Shown one piece after another: positions 10,830 to 23,319 of a stretch of DNA of 64,000 bases (position 1 is its first letter; each line of letters begins with the position of its first letter). Below the pieces are notes generated by a model, which saw only the letters and a list, made by a program, of their open reading frames with translations, made no database searches and was not told the origin of the DNA. A program made the translations under genes and the position numbers. This DNA is from Otis tarda (Eukaryota; Chordata; Aves; Otidiformes; Otididae): contig CM048554.1 of NCBI GenBank assembly GCA_026413225.1, positions 77,926,463 to 77,990,462 on the forward strand, given 5' to 3'.

Positions 10830-12890
10830 TAGCACATTGTTGGAATCCTGCAGTTTCTGATAAGCTAGATATGTTTTTCTAAGTCAAGGATTTCATCTCT
10901 GCTGGGTGTCAACATTTGCACAAGAATAATTTTGGGGGTCAGAAAGACATCAGCGAATGAGATTTCAAAAGGTTTCATAAGAGCGCAGATTGCTCAAACA
11001 CAGGGAAAGGAGGGTTTCAGCTTCCAGGAGTTCACTCTTCTGCTTCTTCATTCCTCCTTCTCTGAAGCTGAGTCAAAGTTCTGTAAAAACCTACAGTGAA
11101 ACATCAGATTTGCAAGATAACAGCCTCACATAAAAAGCCACACTTTGCAGTGAGACAAAACCCTCCAAAATGACAGTAAATGGAGACTATTATGGTGTAA
11201 ATCCTAGGAGATGCCAGGCATAGAATTGCATACAGAAACCCAGTTCTGCACTCCTGGCATACGATGCACCATCTTTTTTTCCACCAGATCTCTTCCTCGT
11301 TCAGTGTTTAGAAAGAAGAGTGCTGACTAAAAAAAATCATGTTTCCAGATTTTTTCTCTCCTCTTTCTCCTTGAAAGGCCCAGTGCCTTATTTCTACCAC
11401 AGACCGCTCAAATGGAAGACAAAACAATTTTGTCTTGTATTTTTCCACTTTGCTCATCACAACAGCAGCACTTGAATGCCTCACAAATATCAAATAACGA
11501 ATAATCTGACTTTCACAATGCCTCCCCAATATGCTGATGAAGGTATTACTGCTATTCTCGCTCTGCAGAAGGGGTATGGAGACACAATGACATTCATCTC
11601 AAAAGTGTATATTAATTTTGGGATGCAGAGCAGCTGATTTACTCAGTGCGGCGTATTACTTTCCATGTTCAAGGCAGTTCTCTCCTGGGGATCTGTGATG
11701 GCTCTGTATTTGGTAGGGCTTCACATCAGGCACCCAGGAAGATGTCAAAATTAATGCCTACCTGCAAAAGGCTTTGCTGAGGTGAACTGGCATGAATCCT
11801 ACTCTGAATCACGGGCAGAAATAACACCTGGTTCCTCAGAGCAGAGCTCACCTGTCCCAAGAAGAACAACACTTCTTCCTACCACGGCCGTTTTACTTCC
11901 CTATGCTGCAGTGAATGAGATGGGGGGGGAAGAGGTGCCTTAAAGATAACATTTTATTACACCACCCCAATTCATCTCCCCTAGCAAGCTCGTCTGATGC
12001 CTGAATGAGGCAAGTAACCCATAGAAAAAACAGTAATTAAATGAGTAATTAAATACTGTATCATAATGCATAAAAGGATCAAATTTGGGTTAGGCAAACA
12101 AGCTAAACACTGGAGAACTTGAGTTTGCAATTTCAGTAATGTTCTTCAACAGTTTTGTGCTGATTTTTGAAACTGCAAATAGAAAAAGCAGAGATCCCAT
12201 GACCTGGCATCACACCAACGCCCACATGGATCATCAGCAGAGCTGGGATATTCTGATCTGCCTCTGCAGGGAAGCGAGCAGACCGGGCTCAGACCCACCA
12301 TACGGTTGTTTTTGGCAAGGTTAGCACAGGCACTGGAAGGGACAGGACACTTCTGCTGGTAGGTTTCCCCAGGTGACATGCTGGAAGCAGAGGAATGACT
12401 GCTTTCAGGCATCTCGGTTTCATGCCAGGTTTGGTGTGGAGTTTGTTCCTCCTTATCCCTCTTCCTGTCTCTGCTCATCTTCCAGACCTCCTCTCAGACT
12501 TCTGATTGGTTTCCTTGCCCGGCAAGTCCTCCCTTTGTTCCTCCTGACCCCTCTTGAAGTTTCCCTTTCTAGTCACTCCCATGTTGCACTCCCACACCCT
12601 GGCTCCGTGTGCCAAGTCTTCTCATCAAGCCAGTTTCAGTCCCTCCCAGTTCCTCGTCTGCACTCCACTTCTCTCCCCTCCTGATCTAAGCAAACATGGT
12701 ATGCTCTCCATCCCCATCTCCCCCTTCCTGCTGACCAGCAGGCCTGGCCTCTGCAACCCAAGCAGCAGCATGGTGTAGCCAAGCCTCCAGGCATCTCCTG
12801 GTGCTCCTTCTGCAGGCACGTAGCAGTGAGCCCAGTCCACACGTTGAGCAGTCATGGTGTCAAGCCAACTGCAAGTCCTGAGACTATGTT
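10830..12890. other. Unique non-coding DNA
   Basis: No gene or clear repeat body. The sequence around 11540-11590 (TATTACTGCTATTCTCGCTC then GCAGAAGG and GGAGACACAATGAC) is faintly like the antisense 3' half of a MIR, but too diverged to call. A CT-rich stretch at 12450-12740 gives overlapping Pro/Ser-rich open frames that I regard as non-coding. Confidence 0.4.
12033..12054 (+). repeat. Tandem GTAATTAAAT pair
   Basis: GTAATTAAAT occurs twice, separated by GA. Each unit contains a TAATTA homeodomain palindrome, so this could be a paired homeodomain site or simply a short tandem duplication. Confidence 0.6.
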
Positions 12891-12899
12891 AGTATGGCA

Positions 12900-12955
12900 C
12901 TGAGCCCGAGCTAATAAGCCCTGGTAAGAAGCCGGATATATTAGCTTGGGCTTAG
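12900..12955 (+). other. Imperfect inverted repeat / hairpin, 17-bp stem
   Basis: The arm at 12900-12916 (CTGAGCCCGAGCTAATA) pairs with 12939-12955 (TATTAGCTTGGGCTTAG) without gaps. All 17 positions pair if G-U wobbles are allowed at two. The loop is 22 bases. It matches no microRNA I remember. It could be the core of an old palindromic transposon, a structured RNA or a microRNA-like precursor; the stem is shorter than a typical pre-miRNA. Confidence 0.6.
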
Positions 12956-12964
12956 CACTGTGCT

Positions 12965-15900
12965 AATGCAGTCAGGCAGCTTTTGGATCAGAGCTGGCTT
13001 ACATCCCACCCGCTTTTAACACCAAGCTTGCTCATCTTCGTCTACAATAACCCATAAAGATAAATCCCTTGGTCTTGTACCAACCTTACTCTCAGTTTCC
13101 CTCCTCCCTGACACTGCTGATCTTCAGGCACAGTCTCTCCTTCTTCATAATCCCCTCCAGGTTCAGCTCTTGTCTACAGTCTTTTAAAAACAGCTCCTTT
13201 TGATGACTCTCTGGCCTCAGGACAGTTTTCAGTAAGCATGCACCAAACATGCCCTCTTCTGCTCTCATTTCAGTTTTAGGCCCAACAGCATTCACTCACA
13301 GAAGCGAGCCGTGATGCCCTTCTACAGCTCCTGAAGGGGCTTCTCTGCCAGTCATCTAGGTTGGCTTCTAGCTCAAAAGCAATTCTCCTGGGCATGGGAG
13401 TCAGGGATGGAGGTGGGAACAGGACTGGTGTGTGTCCTGGTCCTGCTCGGACAGAGACTTGATGTAAGGGAAACATGTGAACAGATTCAGGAACCAGGGA
13501 GTGCTCCTGGTAGAGGGACGGTTGTCGGACATCCCTGACAACAACGGCCACCACCCTCCCCTGCCACATATGCTGTCCTTCCCTGGGCCATTGAACCTGT
13601 CATTCAAACTTCTGCTTAAAAAAAATGGGAGCTGTCATGGTGGAGATTATTTTTCAAAAGAAAAGTCATCACACTCTTAATGTTAGCAACACAATTTTTG
13701 ACATCGCCAGGAAGCTGGAAATGGCAGAATAGATTTTGGGGAAAAATACAGCCTGAAGAAAATAAAATGTAAGAAACAACTGAGCCAGGAATTTAGAATT
13801 TGGTAGATTTATAAGCACCTAAAACTGGGATCTCCTAATGCAAATGGTCTGTCTCTCTTAGCAACAGGTGACGCTACCAGTCCTGCTTATACTAGAGATC
13901 AGTTTCCTGAGAGTATTTTTAGGAGGATGTTATCGAACATTCTCCTTTGTATGAGAATGAGAATATTACCATTACACACAAATCACATTCAAAGCACGTG
14001 GATAGATTTAAACTGTGTTTCTTTGGCCTGCTATTCCTCTTTCAGTGGCCCAGGCCAATGCACTTGAATTGTATTAATAATACAACATGGCAAGGATGCT
14101 CCTGTTCCAAGAAGTTTACGTAAAGTGCTGCTTTTCATATGCTAAATCCTAAGGGGCAATGGAGACAACAAAAATGCTGATGCTACTATTTTTCATCACT
14201 GTTAAGATTTACAAAATAAACAAGTGACTATCTAATTGCAGTAGTTCACTGTAATAAAAACCAGATCCTTAAGTGACTAATCTCACCACCAAATAATATC
14301 TTTATATATTTTTTTTTAAAGATTAATTTGCAGCAGTCTGTCCTGGCACACCCCTGATCTAAAATTATTAGTGCTACGTGCACACAAATCAGGCAACAGG
14401 GAGTAAGGGAAGCTTGCAATCAGACCTAATGTCTTCCCTTCCTCTCAGCCCCCAGTACAGGACAGCCACTTCCTTTCTACAAACGCTTCGCTCAGATCTG
14501 TACACAAGACAGGCCACATCTTCCGGGGAGGCTCAAAGTCTTTGCAGACGCACAGTTGCCTTCAAAGCATCACTGGAAATCTGTGTGGGAAGACTCTGAA
14601 ATATTAAAACCATCCTATACTCTTTTCTTCTAAGCCAACAACAAATCCTCTCTAAACTTATCTATCACTTCTCTGTTCACTTTATTCTGGGCTGCAGAAT
14701 ATACTTTCTGACTACTGAAAAAGATGCACAAATACATGAACTGCACCACATGTGCAAAGGAAAACAACAGAGAAAATCTATATGTCCTTTCCAGAAAGAC
14801 AGTTCTCTTCCAAAACATTAAAATTATGCATAAGCTTTTCCTCTATTACCAAAAGCAGGCAAAAAGGCAGCTGATGTGAAAATACTGCGCTTCAAAATGT
14901 AGCTTATCTGTCCTAAATTTGAACTGACTTACTTTTTGGATCAACACTCCATTACGATCTTGCCTGATTTTCTTCTCCCAAAGGTAACTCTTGCCCTCTA
15001 GCAGGTTCACAAGTTATTTAAGCCATGATCTTCAGTCTTAAGAAATCCCCAGCTGAAAGTTTGCTACAGCACTCCTAACCACAGCCCAGCAGCGAGCAGG
15101 ACGCGACACTGCTCTTCCTCGCGCGGCACTCAGGCAGCCAGCCCGTGCTTGCCAACTACAGATGAGAAATAGCCATGTTTTCTCAGTCTCCCCGTTTCTA
15201 ACCTGAGAGCTACACTGTGCAACGAGATGACTTTCAGAAGACACATCCTTTGTATCCTCTCCTTGCTACCAGATGTCCTCTGCAGCCAGTTCATGGCTTT
15301 CGTTTTGTATTTCGCAATAGCTTAGCATTTTTGGTAAAAATTCACAGACTACTACTACTGAAAAAAGTATGTATTATTTTTAAAGAAGGTGGAGAGTCCA
15401 AAAGATCTAATCTCAGTTAAATCCTCTGAATTTCTCTCATTTCACATTTCTTTCTCACTGTCAAAGCCAAGCTTTTGCCAGTCCCATGTATAGATAACTG
15501 GATCCCTTTGAAATACGGTCAAGCTGACAAAGTGTGGGGCGGTATGATTGAGATGCTATTTCCTTGAAATATCTTGCATGTTTGTGGTGTGTTAGGACAC
15601 TAGAAAAGCATAAATTATCACAACTCACTGCGCAGAGAGAAGAGTACCCTAAGAGCCCTTTGGAGTCTCCTGATCCGTTTCTGAGGATGGATGCTGTAAC
15701 CCCACAGATAACAGCGAGGCTGGGTAAACTGGTTTAAGTCTAGTGAGGATCTAAAGACAAACAGGTACCAGAAATTCAGTATGTGTGCTGGCTACTGAAA
15801 CATACAAGACACATGGAAATATTTTTTTTCAGATTAATTTACATAAAAATCTAGATTTGACTTTTGGATGTACAGTAAATGCGACTTTGCAAATCACTGA

Positions 15901-16020
15901 GTCAAAGAAATCCAAACAAAATCCATCTGCACACTTATAAACATGTAAAAGTGTTTAAGGGACACAATATGTTAAAAAAATCAACAATAATGGTTAGTCC
16001 ATGCTTCCAATTATATTCTT
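12965..16020. other. Unique non-coding DNA, no gene seen
   Basis: AT-rich unique DNA with only short open frames lacking recognisable domains. No repeat family or RNA gene was recognised. Confidence 0.45.
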
Positions 16021-16024
16021 TCTT

Positions 16025-16260
16025 CAATTAGTCTTGAAGAAACTAACACCTCTATTAATCATTTCAATTAACTCCACGCACCACATGACATCCGCACCAG
16101 CAGCCCATATGTTGCGTTCCAATCACCCAAATATTAAAGCCTTTTTAATTGATTGATCTAAAGAACATTCAACAGGCTCAAGGTGGCAGCCAGCCAGGAA
16201 ATCCCAAAAGAAGATGACAAAAAGGTGGGGGTGCTAAACCAGCTTCCCAATTTGTTTTTC
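16025..16260. promoter_or_regulatory. Candidate conserved regulatory block
   Basis: Dense homeodomain-type cores: TTCAATTAGTC near 16024, CTATTAATCATTTCAATTAAC near 16052 and TTTTTAATTGATTGATC near 16142. An AAGGTGGCAGCC near 16179 partly resembles a CTCF half-core. Sequence is unique, with no coding frame. The regulatory reading is inference from composition. Confidence 0.35.
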
Positions 16261-16589
16261 CTCTTCCTCCAGGGTTCACTAAGTTAATCCAATCACAGCC
16301 CATAAAGCCCCTTTTTAATAAAATAAATAAATAGATAAGAGAACACACATGTTGGCTTTCCCCCAGAGAAGCCCCCTCCGCTAAACCCAGAGAGCCATCC
16401 TGTTAAGAAAGTGCCGCATAGGAGGGTGCATTTTTTTTTTATCCGGCAGAAATATTTAGCTTGGCCGCCCGCCAGGGAATGCTGAAAGAATAGACTGAAT
16501 TAGGGGATTTACCTTCCACGTGTTTGGCACGCGTCATTAGAGGCTCTGAAGAGCTTGACTCTTTCGCTCTCTCACTCTCTGTTTTTTCT

Positions 16590-16604
16590 CCCCCCCCCCC
16601 CCCC
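16590..16604 (+). repeat. C15 homopolymer
   Basis: A run of 15 C follows a CT-rich stretch. On the minus strand it is G15, able to form G-quadruplex structures and prone to length error in sequencing. Confidence 0.9.
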
Positions 16605-16609
16605 GCCCT

Positions 16610-19600
16610 CCAACTCCAACCACCACCACCGGGGCTTTGATGCAGAGAATAAAGTATGAGCTACAAGAGCAGCTGATGTGTTGCGTTTCTAAGTGTTGGC
16701 ATGGTGGCTTTTGTTCTGTCGAAGAAAAACGATGCCCAGTTTCTGAAGGTACATTTTTTTGGTTCTGATTCCAGTCAGGTATGGGGTGATATATTTCAAA
16801 AGCATTCGCTTTAACGAAGAAAAAAAAAGCATGCTATTTTTCTTTCTCTCTTTTCCTAAAAAAAAAAAAGGTTTTGAAGTTTTCTGTAGGCAGATTTAAA
16901 CTTGGAGAAAGTGGCTTAAAAGTAAATTCCTTAAGCGAAACTCCAACCACTGAGTATTTTAGGAGCTCGTTTGAAAGGCTGGTTTTGTAACAATAACCCA
17001 TGAATCGCTCTGTCATTTGACTTTTATATGCTGTCATGTGGACTTACGTTATTTTAAAAAACACTTTTTTACGTAAGTACTTTGGTCCTGCAAATAACTC
17101 TTAAGATCTATAACCAGAACACATTAGTCAAGATGGTTGGTCCATACCTGAAGTAACCCATGCACCTTCCCAGAGTTTCTAATTTGTGAAGGGAAAGATA
17201 ACATTCTGTGTTAGCCTCTGCCCCCCTTAACTTAAAGGGCGGGGGGAGTGCCTTCCACCCCAGTTTCCAGCTAAATAAAAGCATGGAGGCCCTTAAACCA
17301 ACAGTAAATGCAAACGTTTGTGTCTGGCACACATGCCAACACTGTTTACAGGGCAGAGTTTCGCAGAACAACTCGTGGTGCAAACCAACACCCATCCACT
17401 GAACCGGTGTGAGCACTGACCGGAGAGAGCCCCGCCGCAGCCACCTCTGCCATACAGTTTCGTCACAGCCTCGGATAAATATAGGCCCTAATCACACATG
17501 GGTTTTATCATTATTGATTCAAGCAAATCAGTTTAGAAGCTATTTGTTGACATGCTTACTCAAAGCAAGGTTCAAGCAGGGTTTCTGAACCAGTGCTGGC
17601 TGTATTGTTATCCTGTCTGAGCTTGCAAATAAATCTGGGTCTGACTTTGGTTCAGCTAAATTCATGTCACCAGATGACAGCACGTGATTTTTCATCTCTC
17701 TTTCAGTAAAACCAGTTCATTGCGCCCTGCGTGTCAGGAGATCCCGGGGGCTACAGAAAAGCAACTGAAGGGATGGATATCAGCCCAAACTGAAAATAAA
17801 ATCTCATAACCCCAACGTTGGAAAGGTACTGAGGACCATCTCCTCGACGAATGTCAAACACCTCAGCTGTGGGGACCTCCTCATAGCTGACGGGCAGGCC
17901 CATAGTTTATCGCTTCTTAAATAAATCATTCATAATTCATAGCCAGGTTGAAAACCACATAAATAATGAGCTCTCAGTATTACTCAGCGGAAAGTGAGAA
18001 CTGGAGTTTTCCACCCAAACCCGTAAAGGCTGACAAGCTCAGACATGTTTGTGTGATCTCCTTCCTGGACCCCACGTTTTTAATTCAATTTAAAGAAAGC
18101 TAGGCAGCCACTTCCCCTCTGTCTTTTAAGTAAAGATGTTAACATCCGTGCTAATAATACAACTACCCCTTCTCTTATCAAAGGCTTCAGCAATTGCAGA
18201 GGCTTTCTTTTCATCACAAGGAAAAAACTGCAAAAACAAAGCTGCCTAGTTCTGCTGCTGACGGGGCAGGTTTGGCTCTATGCGCTGCACGGATGCCAGC
18301 CTCTGGCTGAAGCACTGCTTTAGGTTTCCAGTAGAGCGTCTTTGCTGGTAATTGAATCTCCGAACCACTGGCCCTACAGCGCTCGACTACGGCACACCAG
18401 TAGCAGTACGGACTGCAACAGATTATTCCCCACTGGTTGTTTCCACTTATCAGAAAATGGAGTAAGTGTTCTGGACTGTCAGTCCCCAATGGGACCATTC
18501 CTCTGCAGAAAGACTGCAGGTTTAAGAGGAAATAATTATGAATTAAGGTGCGGGTGCCGCAGGCTCGCAGTGCGCGACAAAGCACCACGGGGCAGCACGC
18601 GCTTTTTGGTACAAACCCATAAGCGGAGGCATTTAGTGCTCTCCCTTCCCCCGGCACAGGGCTCTGCCTTCCTGGAAAACATCCACCAACGCAGAAGTTG
18701 CCTTTCTGTTGTCTCTGGCCTCCTTCACGTACGATCACGGGAGTATCTGGGTGCCCGCGACGGGGAACGGCCTGCCTGCTTTGCCTCTTGAGCGGTTACA
18801 GTGAGGCCAGCCCAGTTTCAGGATTGTGACTGGCATTTTGAAACTTGGGCCAAATAACAGAGAGCACTGGCCTGACAGTACCAGTTCAGTGGCAAATTGC
18901 TTGATGTATTTGCCATCATTGCAACAAACTCGCTGTGTTTAAACACAGTCTGCGATGCTTATCGTATTTACAGGTTAAAAAGATGGCCTTTGTAAGGGAA
19001 ATAAAAGAGCTCTTTTTTCCCCCTGTACGTCTCCTCCCTCAGTGTTTTTAATTAAAACCACGAACCAACACATGTATCCATCCTTCCGTCTGTAATAGTT
19101 TGGGATTCCACTCTCAAATACTACGCAGATAAAACGAACCTTTATGCGTTAGCGATGCGCAGGGCAGTAAATTCTCCTTTCCAAACCTGCCGTCTTCATT
19201 AAAATCTTATTTGCTTGATAATCTCCTTTGATCGCTAAAGTTATAAGAAGCCCCCTCCTCTTCTTTTGATACTATCAGTGTAGCTTTTGACCGGAGAGCG
19301 TGATGAATTAAATGTATGACAGATATGACAGGTGAGGAGTGCTTGGAGAGGGCTTAAACAGCAGGGATAAGACAAAGCCCCCATTTAAGAACAAAACCCC
19401 TACCCGATGGCTAGCCCGTTAATGACCAACCACTCTATTTGTCCTGGTGGATGAGGAGCAAGCTGATACTACAGACGAAGCTTTGTTAGCCACTGTTCTT
19501 CAATCAGGCCACACAACCAACTAATTGAAATGCCTAATTTCCCCCCCCTCAGGATTTGATATACAAGCTAGGGGGTTTGTAGGTATACTCATTTTTTTAT

Positions 19601-20490
19601 TATCATTATTTTTTTTCCCTCTGTAATGTATTAATTCAGCCACCCACAAGTTTACAGCTGGACTAAGTGGAATTACGGCATATAAACCTGAAAATCTATC
19701 TGCAGGGATCCAGTTAAGCCCTGCAGAGAGACAAGTCCAGCAATACAAATCCAAGGAATTTTGGAAGTCAATCCATTAGGATTACTAGGCCTGTGATTTT
19801 GGAAGTCGCAGGCTCAAAATATGGAAGCGATGAACTCTCAATCTTCCTTCATTTTAGCCTCTTTTCAGAGGACTTGCTGACCCCATTTTTTTTTCTATTA
19901 AAACACATTGATAAATGTGGACAGAATTTTATTTTTTTTCCACTATATTTGCCATGAAGGAAGACAGGAAAATATCTGTTTTCCTGAACTGATGGTTAAC
20001 AGGCCCTTTAAAATTTCCTATGTATTTTCTACATATTTAAAGTTGCCACAAGCAAACTCATCACCCTTCTTGTCAACTAAAGACCCCTCTCCCCCTCTTT
20101 AAAGTTCATGCTAATTTTCAGCACACTGTGCTGTACCTAAACAAAGAGTTTTGGGCTCTAGTTACTTTAAACTACAGGCTGCCTCCCAGAGGTGGAGAAA
20201 TCTCTGTGCCTCCTGCAGACCAGGATTATATTCTCGAGGGGCAGTCTCTCATTTTAGCCTACCAATCTGTGGTTAGCAGAAGGCCAGCAGTTTCCCAAGG
20301 TAGGTGCCAAAGCGACATTGATGGTTAAACTCAACTGTTGAAGAAAATAAAAATTAGATTACAGGGATGCAGCAACGAATCTGACTTTATCATTGTTCCG
20401 GAGATAAGGAAAAACACTAACTGAAGCAAGAAGAGTCTTCACTTTCAGAAGAAATTCAATTTTTATCTTTGTTCCTTCCTGTCCTGCCCT
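16610..20490. other. Unique non-coding DNA
   Basis: No gene recognised. Overlapping open frames at 18214-18738 (minus, 174 codons) and 18342-18791 (plus, 149 codons) lie in a locally CpG-richer stretch and have no domain; both are probably chance. AT-rich stretches near 17460-17560 and 19195-19330 (including CTCCTTTGATCGC, a TCF/LEF-like core) could be regulatory. Confidence 0.4.
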
Positions 20491-20494
20491 GGCA

Positions 20495-20650
20495 GTGTGC
20501 TGTAGCTGAATCACAGGTGCTGGTATCAGGAAACCTGTGTTCTATTCTTAGCTCTGCCACAGGCTTCTTACGTGGCTTCTGGCATGCCTTGTACCCTCTC
20601 CGTGCCTCAGTTTCCTTATATAAAAATGCAAATATTCCTACCTATTTCAG
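20495..20650 (+). repeat. MIR-like tRNA-derived SINE
   Basis: The order of motifs matches the MIR family: a tRNA-like head ending in CCTGTGTTCTATTCTTAGCT (B-box region), then CTCTGCCAC, a diverged middle, GTGCCTCAGTTTCCTTATAT at about 20601 and a TACC-type stretch after it. MIRs are ancient Pol III-derived SINEs shared across amniotes, so this copy is old. It ends where the next SINE begins. Confidence 0.8.
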
Positions 20651-20651
20651 A

Positions 20652-20800
20652 AAGAGTGTGGTCTGGTGGTTTAAACCACAGAATCAAGACATCCGAATTC
20701 TCAAACTGAATACAGTATCAATTTCTGCTGTGGCTTTGAAGCAACTACCCTTACCTACCCAAGGGGTCAGCTTCCTCTGGAAAATGTTGAGTGGCCAAAA
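20652..20800 (+). repeat. Second MIR-like SINE, head-to-tail with the first
   Basis: GTGTGGTCTGGTGGTTTAAA at about 20656 is the tRNA-like A-box head of a MIR-type SINE. It is followed by CAAGACATCCGAATTCTC (B-box region), GTGGCTTTGAAGCAACTACC and TCAGCTTCCTCTGGAAAATG, in the correct family order. It is more diverged than its neighbour. The adjacent 185-codon open frame (20469-21026) runs through both SINEs and is therefore not a gene. Confidence 0.72.
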
Positions 20801-23180
20801 CCCAGGTTTCCCAGTAGAATATGTGTGCTGCTTTTCAAGTGAGTGCTATTTCTGGCTGGATGAGAGCTCAGCCTCACCTTGCAGTGAGAGCGCTTACCTG
20901 CAGCGCAAAAGAAAAGATGGTCCGAGCTATGGCCAGCAAAGCTTTTGGGAGCTGCTCTCACTAGAAGGCTATGGTGACCGCCTCTTCAAGCAGTTGTCCC
21001 CAGGCCACCCAGCAGAGCTGGCCTGACTCTGGCCAGCCATTATGGTCCTAATTCATGTGGAGGCGTAAGGCTGAAGTCCCAAATCTTCACCAAGTGGGAC
21101 AAAGGGCTGTGGAACGATAGCCTTCCCCTTCCCCAGGGAGCACTCTGTAACTTTTGGCTATTCTGCAGCAAACCAGTGTGTCTCTCACGCTCTCTCCTCC
21201 TCCACTTTTTCTCCATGAAAAACTCCCCAAAGTTTTGAGTCCGTTCCACTCAGAGTAAGTAGCAATTTGAAAACTTTCACGGGGCAGAAAAAGCATTTCC
21301 TGCCTGGCTCTGTCTCACAGCTCTCTGGCTCACTGGACACTTGCAAAGGTTAACTTAATAATGCTTAGATATTCATAACATGCAAAGTCCCAGACAAGTG
21401 ATAAGTGTTTATGAGGCATAAAAGGGTCATTCAGAAAGAATAACCTTACAGAAATCCAGAGGGAAATATTGTTAACCTCGTAGAAACATGCGTTTCTTCA
21501 CTATGGACTCCAATAAAGCTAGGCAAAGTTGTTACCTTTACTAACCTCGTACTGAGAAAGGCAGACTGATTTTTAGGAAAAGACCATAGGGATTCAGATC
21601 AATGAACTGGGGGCGGGGGGGAGAGGGGGGAAGCCCAAAAAGCATGAATCTGGGGTATTTTGGTATTGGACATGCAGATATGAATGGAAGCTGCGTTTTC
21701 GTAGACAGCTTTCCAATCTCCCTATTAGATATAATGTTATAGTCTTATTACACATGTTGCCTACTAGACGTGCTCTGACTTTTATAGATGTCAACCTCAT
21801 TTCTTAATTCAAGCCATTTGTCTCTTGTGATCTCTGTGCCTCTGGGTTAGAGTTCCAACCAAAGAGGTGAGCCAGCTCAGATCTGCAGTGCAGCCATAAA
21901 ATCCTCCGGCGCTACATCCCCAAAAGCTGCTGCTGCCCTGCAAAAAGGCCTGGATTTTGTCTGTCCGCAGCTCAGCACCCCAGAAAGGACATTTTGCAGA
22001 AGGGCTCGGTGGACATCCAGGAAAACTGCTTTCAGGACCTTATCTGAAGGACAACACTTAACTTTCACCACCTGGGCCTGGCCCCTGAAAGGAAACAGTC
22101 ACACTCAATTATTGTCTTTTTCGAGACAATTACTATTTAATCAAACCTCCAGCTGATATTAACTGGTGGAAAAAAGGCTATTTTTAGTCAGGACAGTGAT
22201 TCCCCCTCACTCCTTTCATCTATGAGTAATGTATTTCCTTTTGCTCTCAGTACCACAAACCAGTCCACACCAGATGCTCAGTATTAGGTAAAATTAAAAA
22301 TGTGGGCATCATACCCTTTGAAAGATGCTTTGAACTCAAATTAATATACCTAAACCCACTATTTAAATTAAAGATATCCTGTCTCTCTGCTGTGTAGTTT
22401 TCCCTTTTATCAGAAGGGGAATTTTAGTCCATTTAGAGGTTTTTTGGTTCAGCTCCACAGACCACGCTTTGACTTAACAACACATTGTAATTTCCTTTTA
22501 GCCACAAGAATAAAGGAAACGTATAGAAGCAACACCATAATCTTGTCAAGCACCCTCTTTCGTTTCCCTGAACAAGCCTGTTTGAGAAAATGTGAAGCCT
22601 AAGATTTTTAAGATGTTATCTGGAAGACGTTTAGATCACGGAATACTTTTATTGAAAACAGACATATGTATTTTTACGCATCTACTGATGTACCCACACG
22701 CATAAAATATATGCCTACTAAATTCTTTTATGGACACGAACAGAGCAGTCTGCAACCTGTAGAGGTTTTGCAGAGTTCAATCCCCTTGCCTCAGCATTTT
22801 TCCTTTTCCAGACTTCTTCCCCCAATCTGCGCGGGTACCACCCGAGAAAGCCCCACCAATTCTCACACCCAGGGAAGTAACAAGTGGGGAGCGGCTGCGC
22901 CCAGACTCCCCTGTGAGCATGGCTCTCCAGCTGCTGTCAGGAGCAAAAACGTGGGAGCAAGGTAAAATACAACAATTTCTCACATGCCTTATGCATATAT
23001 AAGAAATGGGCTCCTGCATTACTTGTGCCATTTATTTGCACCTTTAATCTTTTTCAGAATGCAATGGTTTAAATGCAACTGCTCCACTTCTGGAGAGCTA
23101 CAGGACTTGATGCAGCCTGCTGAACATACTCAGACTTTATATTTTATAAGCAAACACCGTCCACCTTCACATTCAGTCTG
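20801..23180. other. Unique non-coding DNA
   Basis: No gene seen. A G-rich run (GGGGGCGGGGGGGAGAGGGG) lies near 21609. The stretch 22090-22180 has TCAATTATTGTC, GACAATTACTATTTAATC and GATATTAACTGG and could be a small regulatory element. Confidence 0.4.
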
Positions 23181-23186
23181 TCCCCG

Positions 23187-23210
23187 CTTGATGTCACCCT
23201 TGATGTCACC
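23187..23210 (+). repeat. Tandem CTTGATGTCACC duplication
   Basis: Two exact adjacent copies of CTTGATGTCACC. Each holds a TGATGTCA core that resembles ATF/CREB-type half sites. Confidence 0.85.
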
Positions 23211-23319
23211 ACTGACAATACTCAAGAGTACGGGCAGAGGTGTAAGAGCTGCCTTTGGTGCTGAGCCACGGAGCTGCAAGAGCCAGGGCAATGGGGACCT
23301 GGCCTCATTTGACGTCCCA

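Noticed and set aside
11540..11590. Faint antisense MIR-like sequence
   Set aside because: Too short and diverged; family order cannot be followed.
18214..18791. Overlapping 174-codon minus and 149-codon plus frames, with tRNA-like sequence (GTAGTCGAGCGCTG and GTGGTTCGGAGATTC on the minus strand, about 18350-18395)
   Set aside because: The tRNA-like pieces do not fold into a cloverleaf with correct spacing and no acceptor stem is visible. The frames have no recognisable domain.
20469..21026. 185-codon plus-strand frame
   Set aside because: It runs through two MIR-like SINEs; no domain or splice signals.
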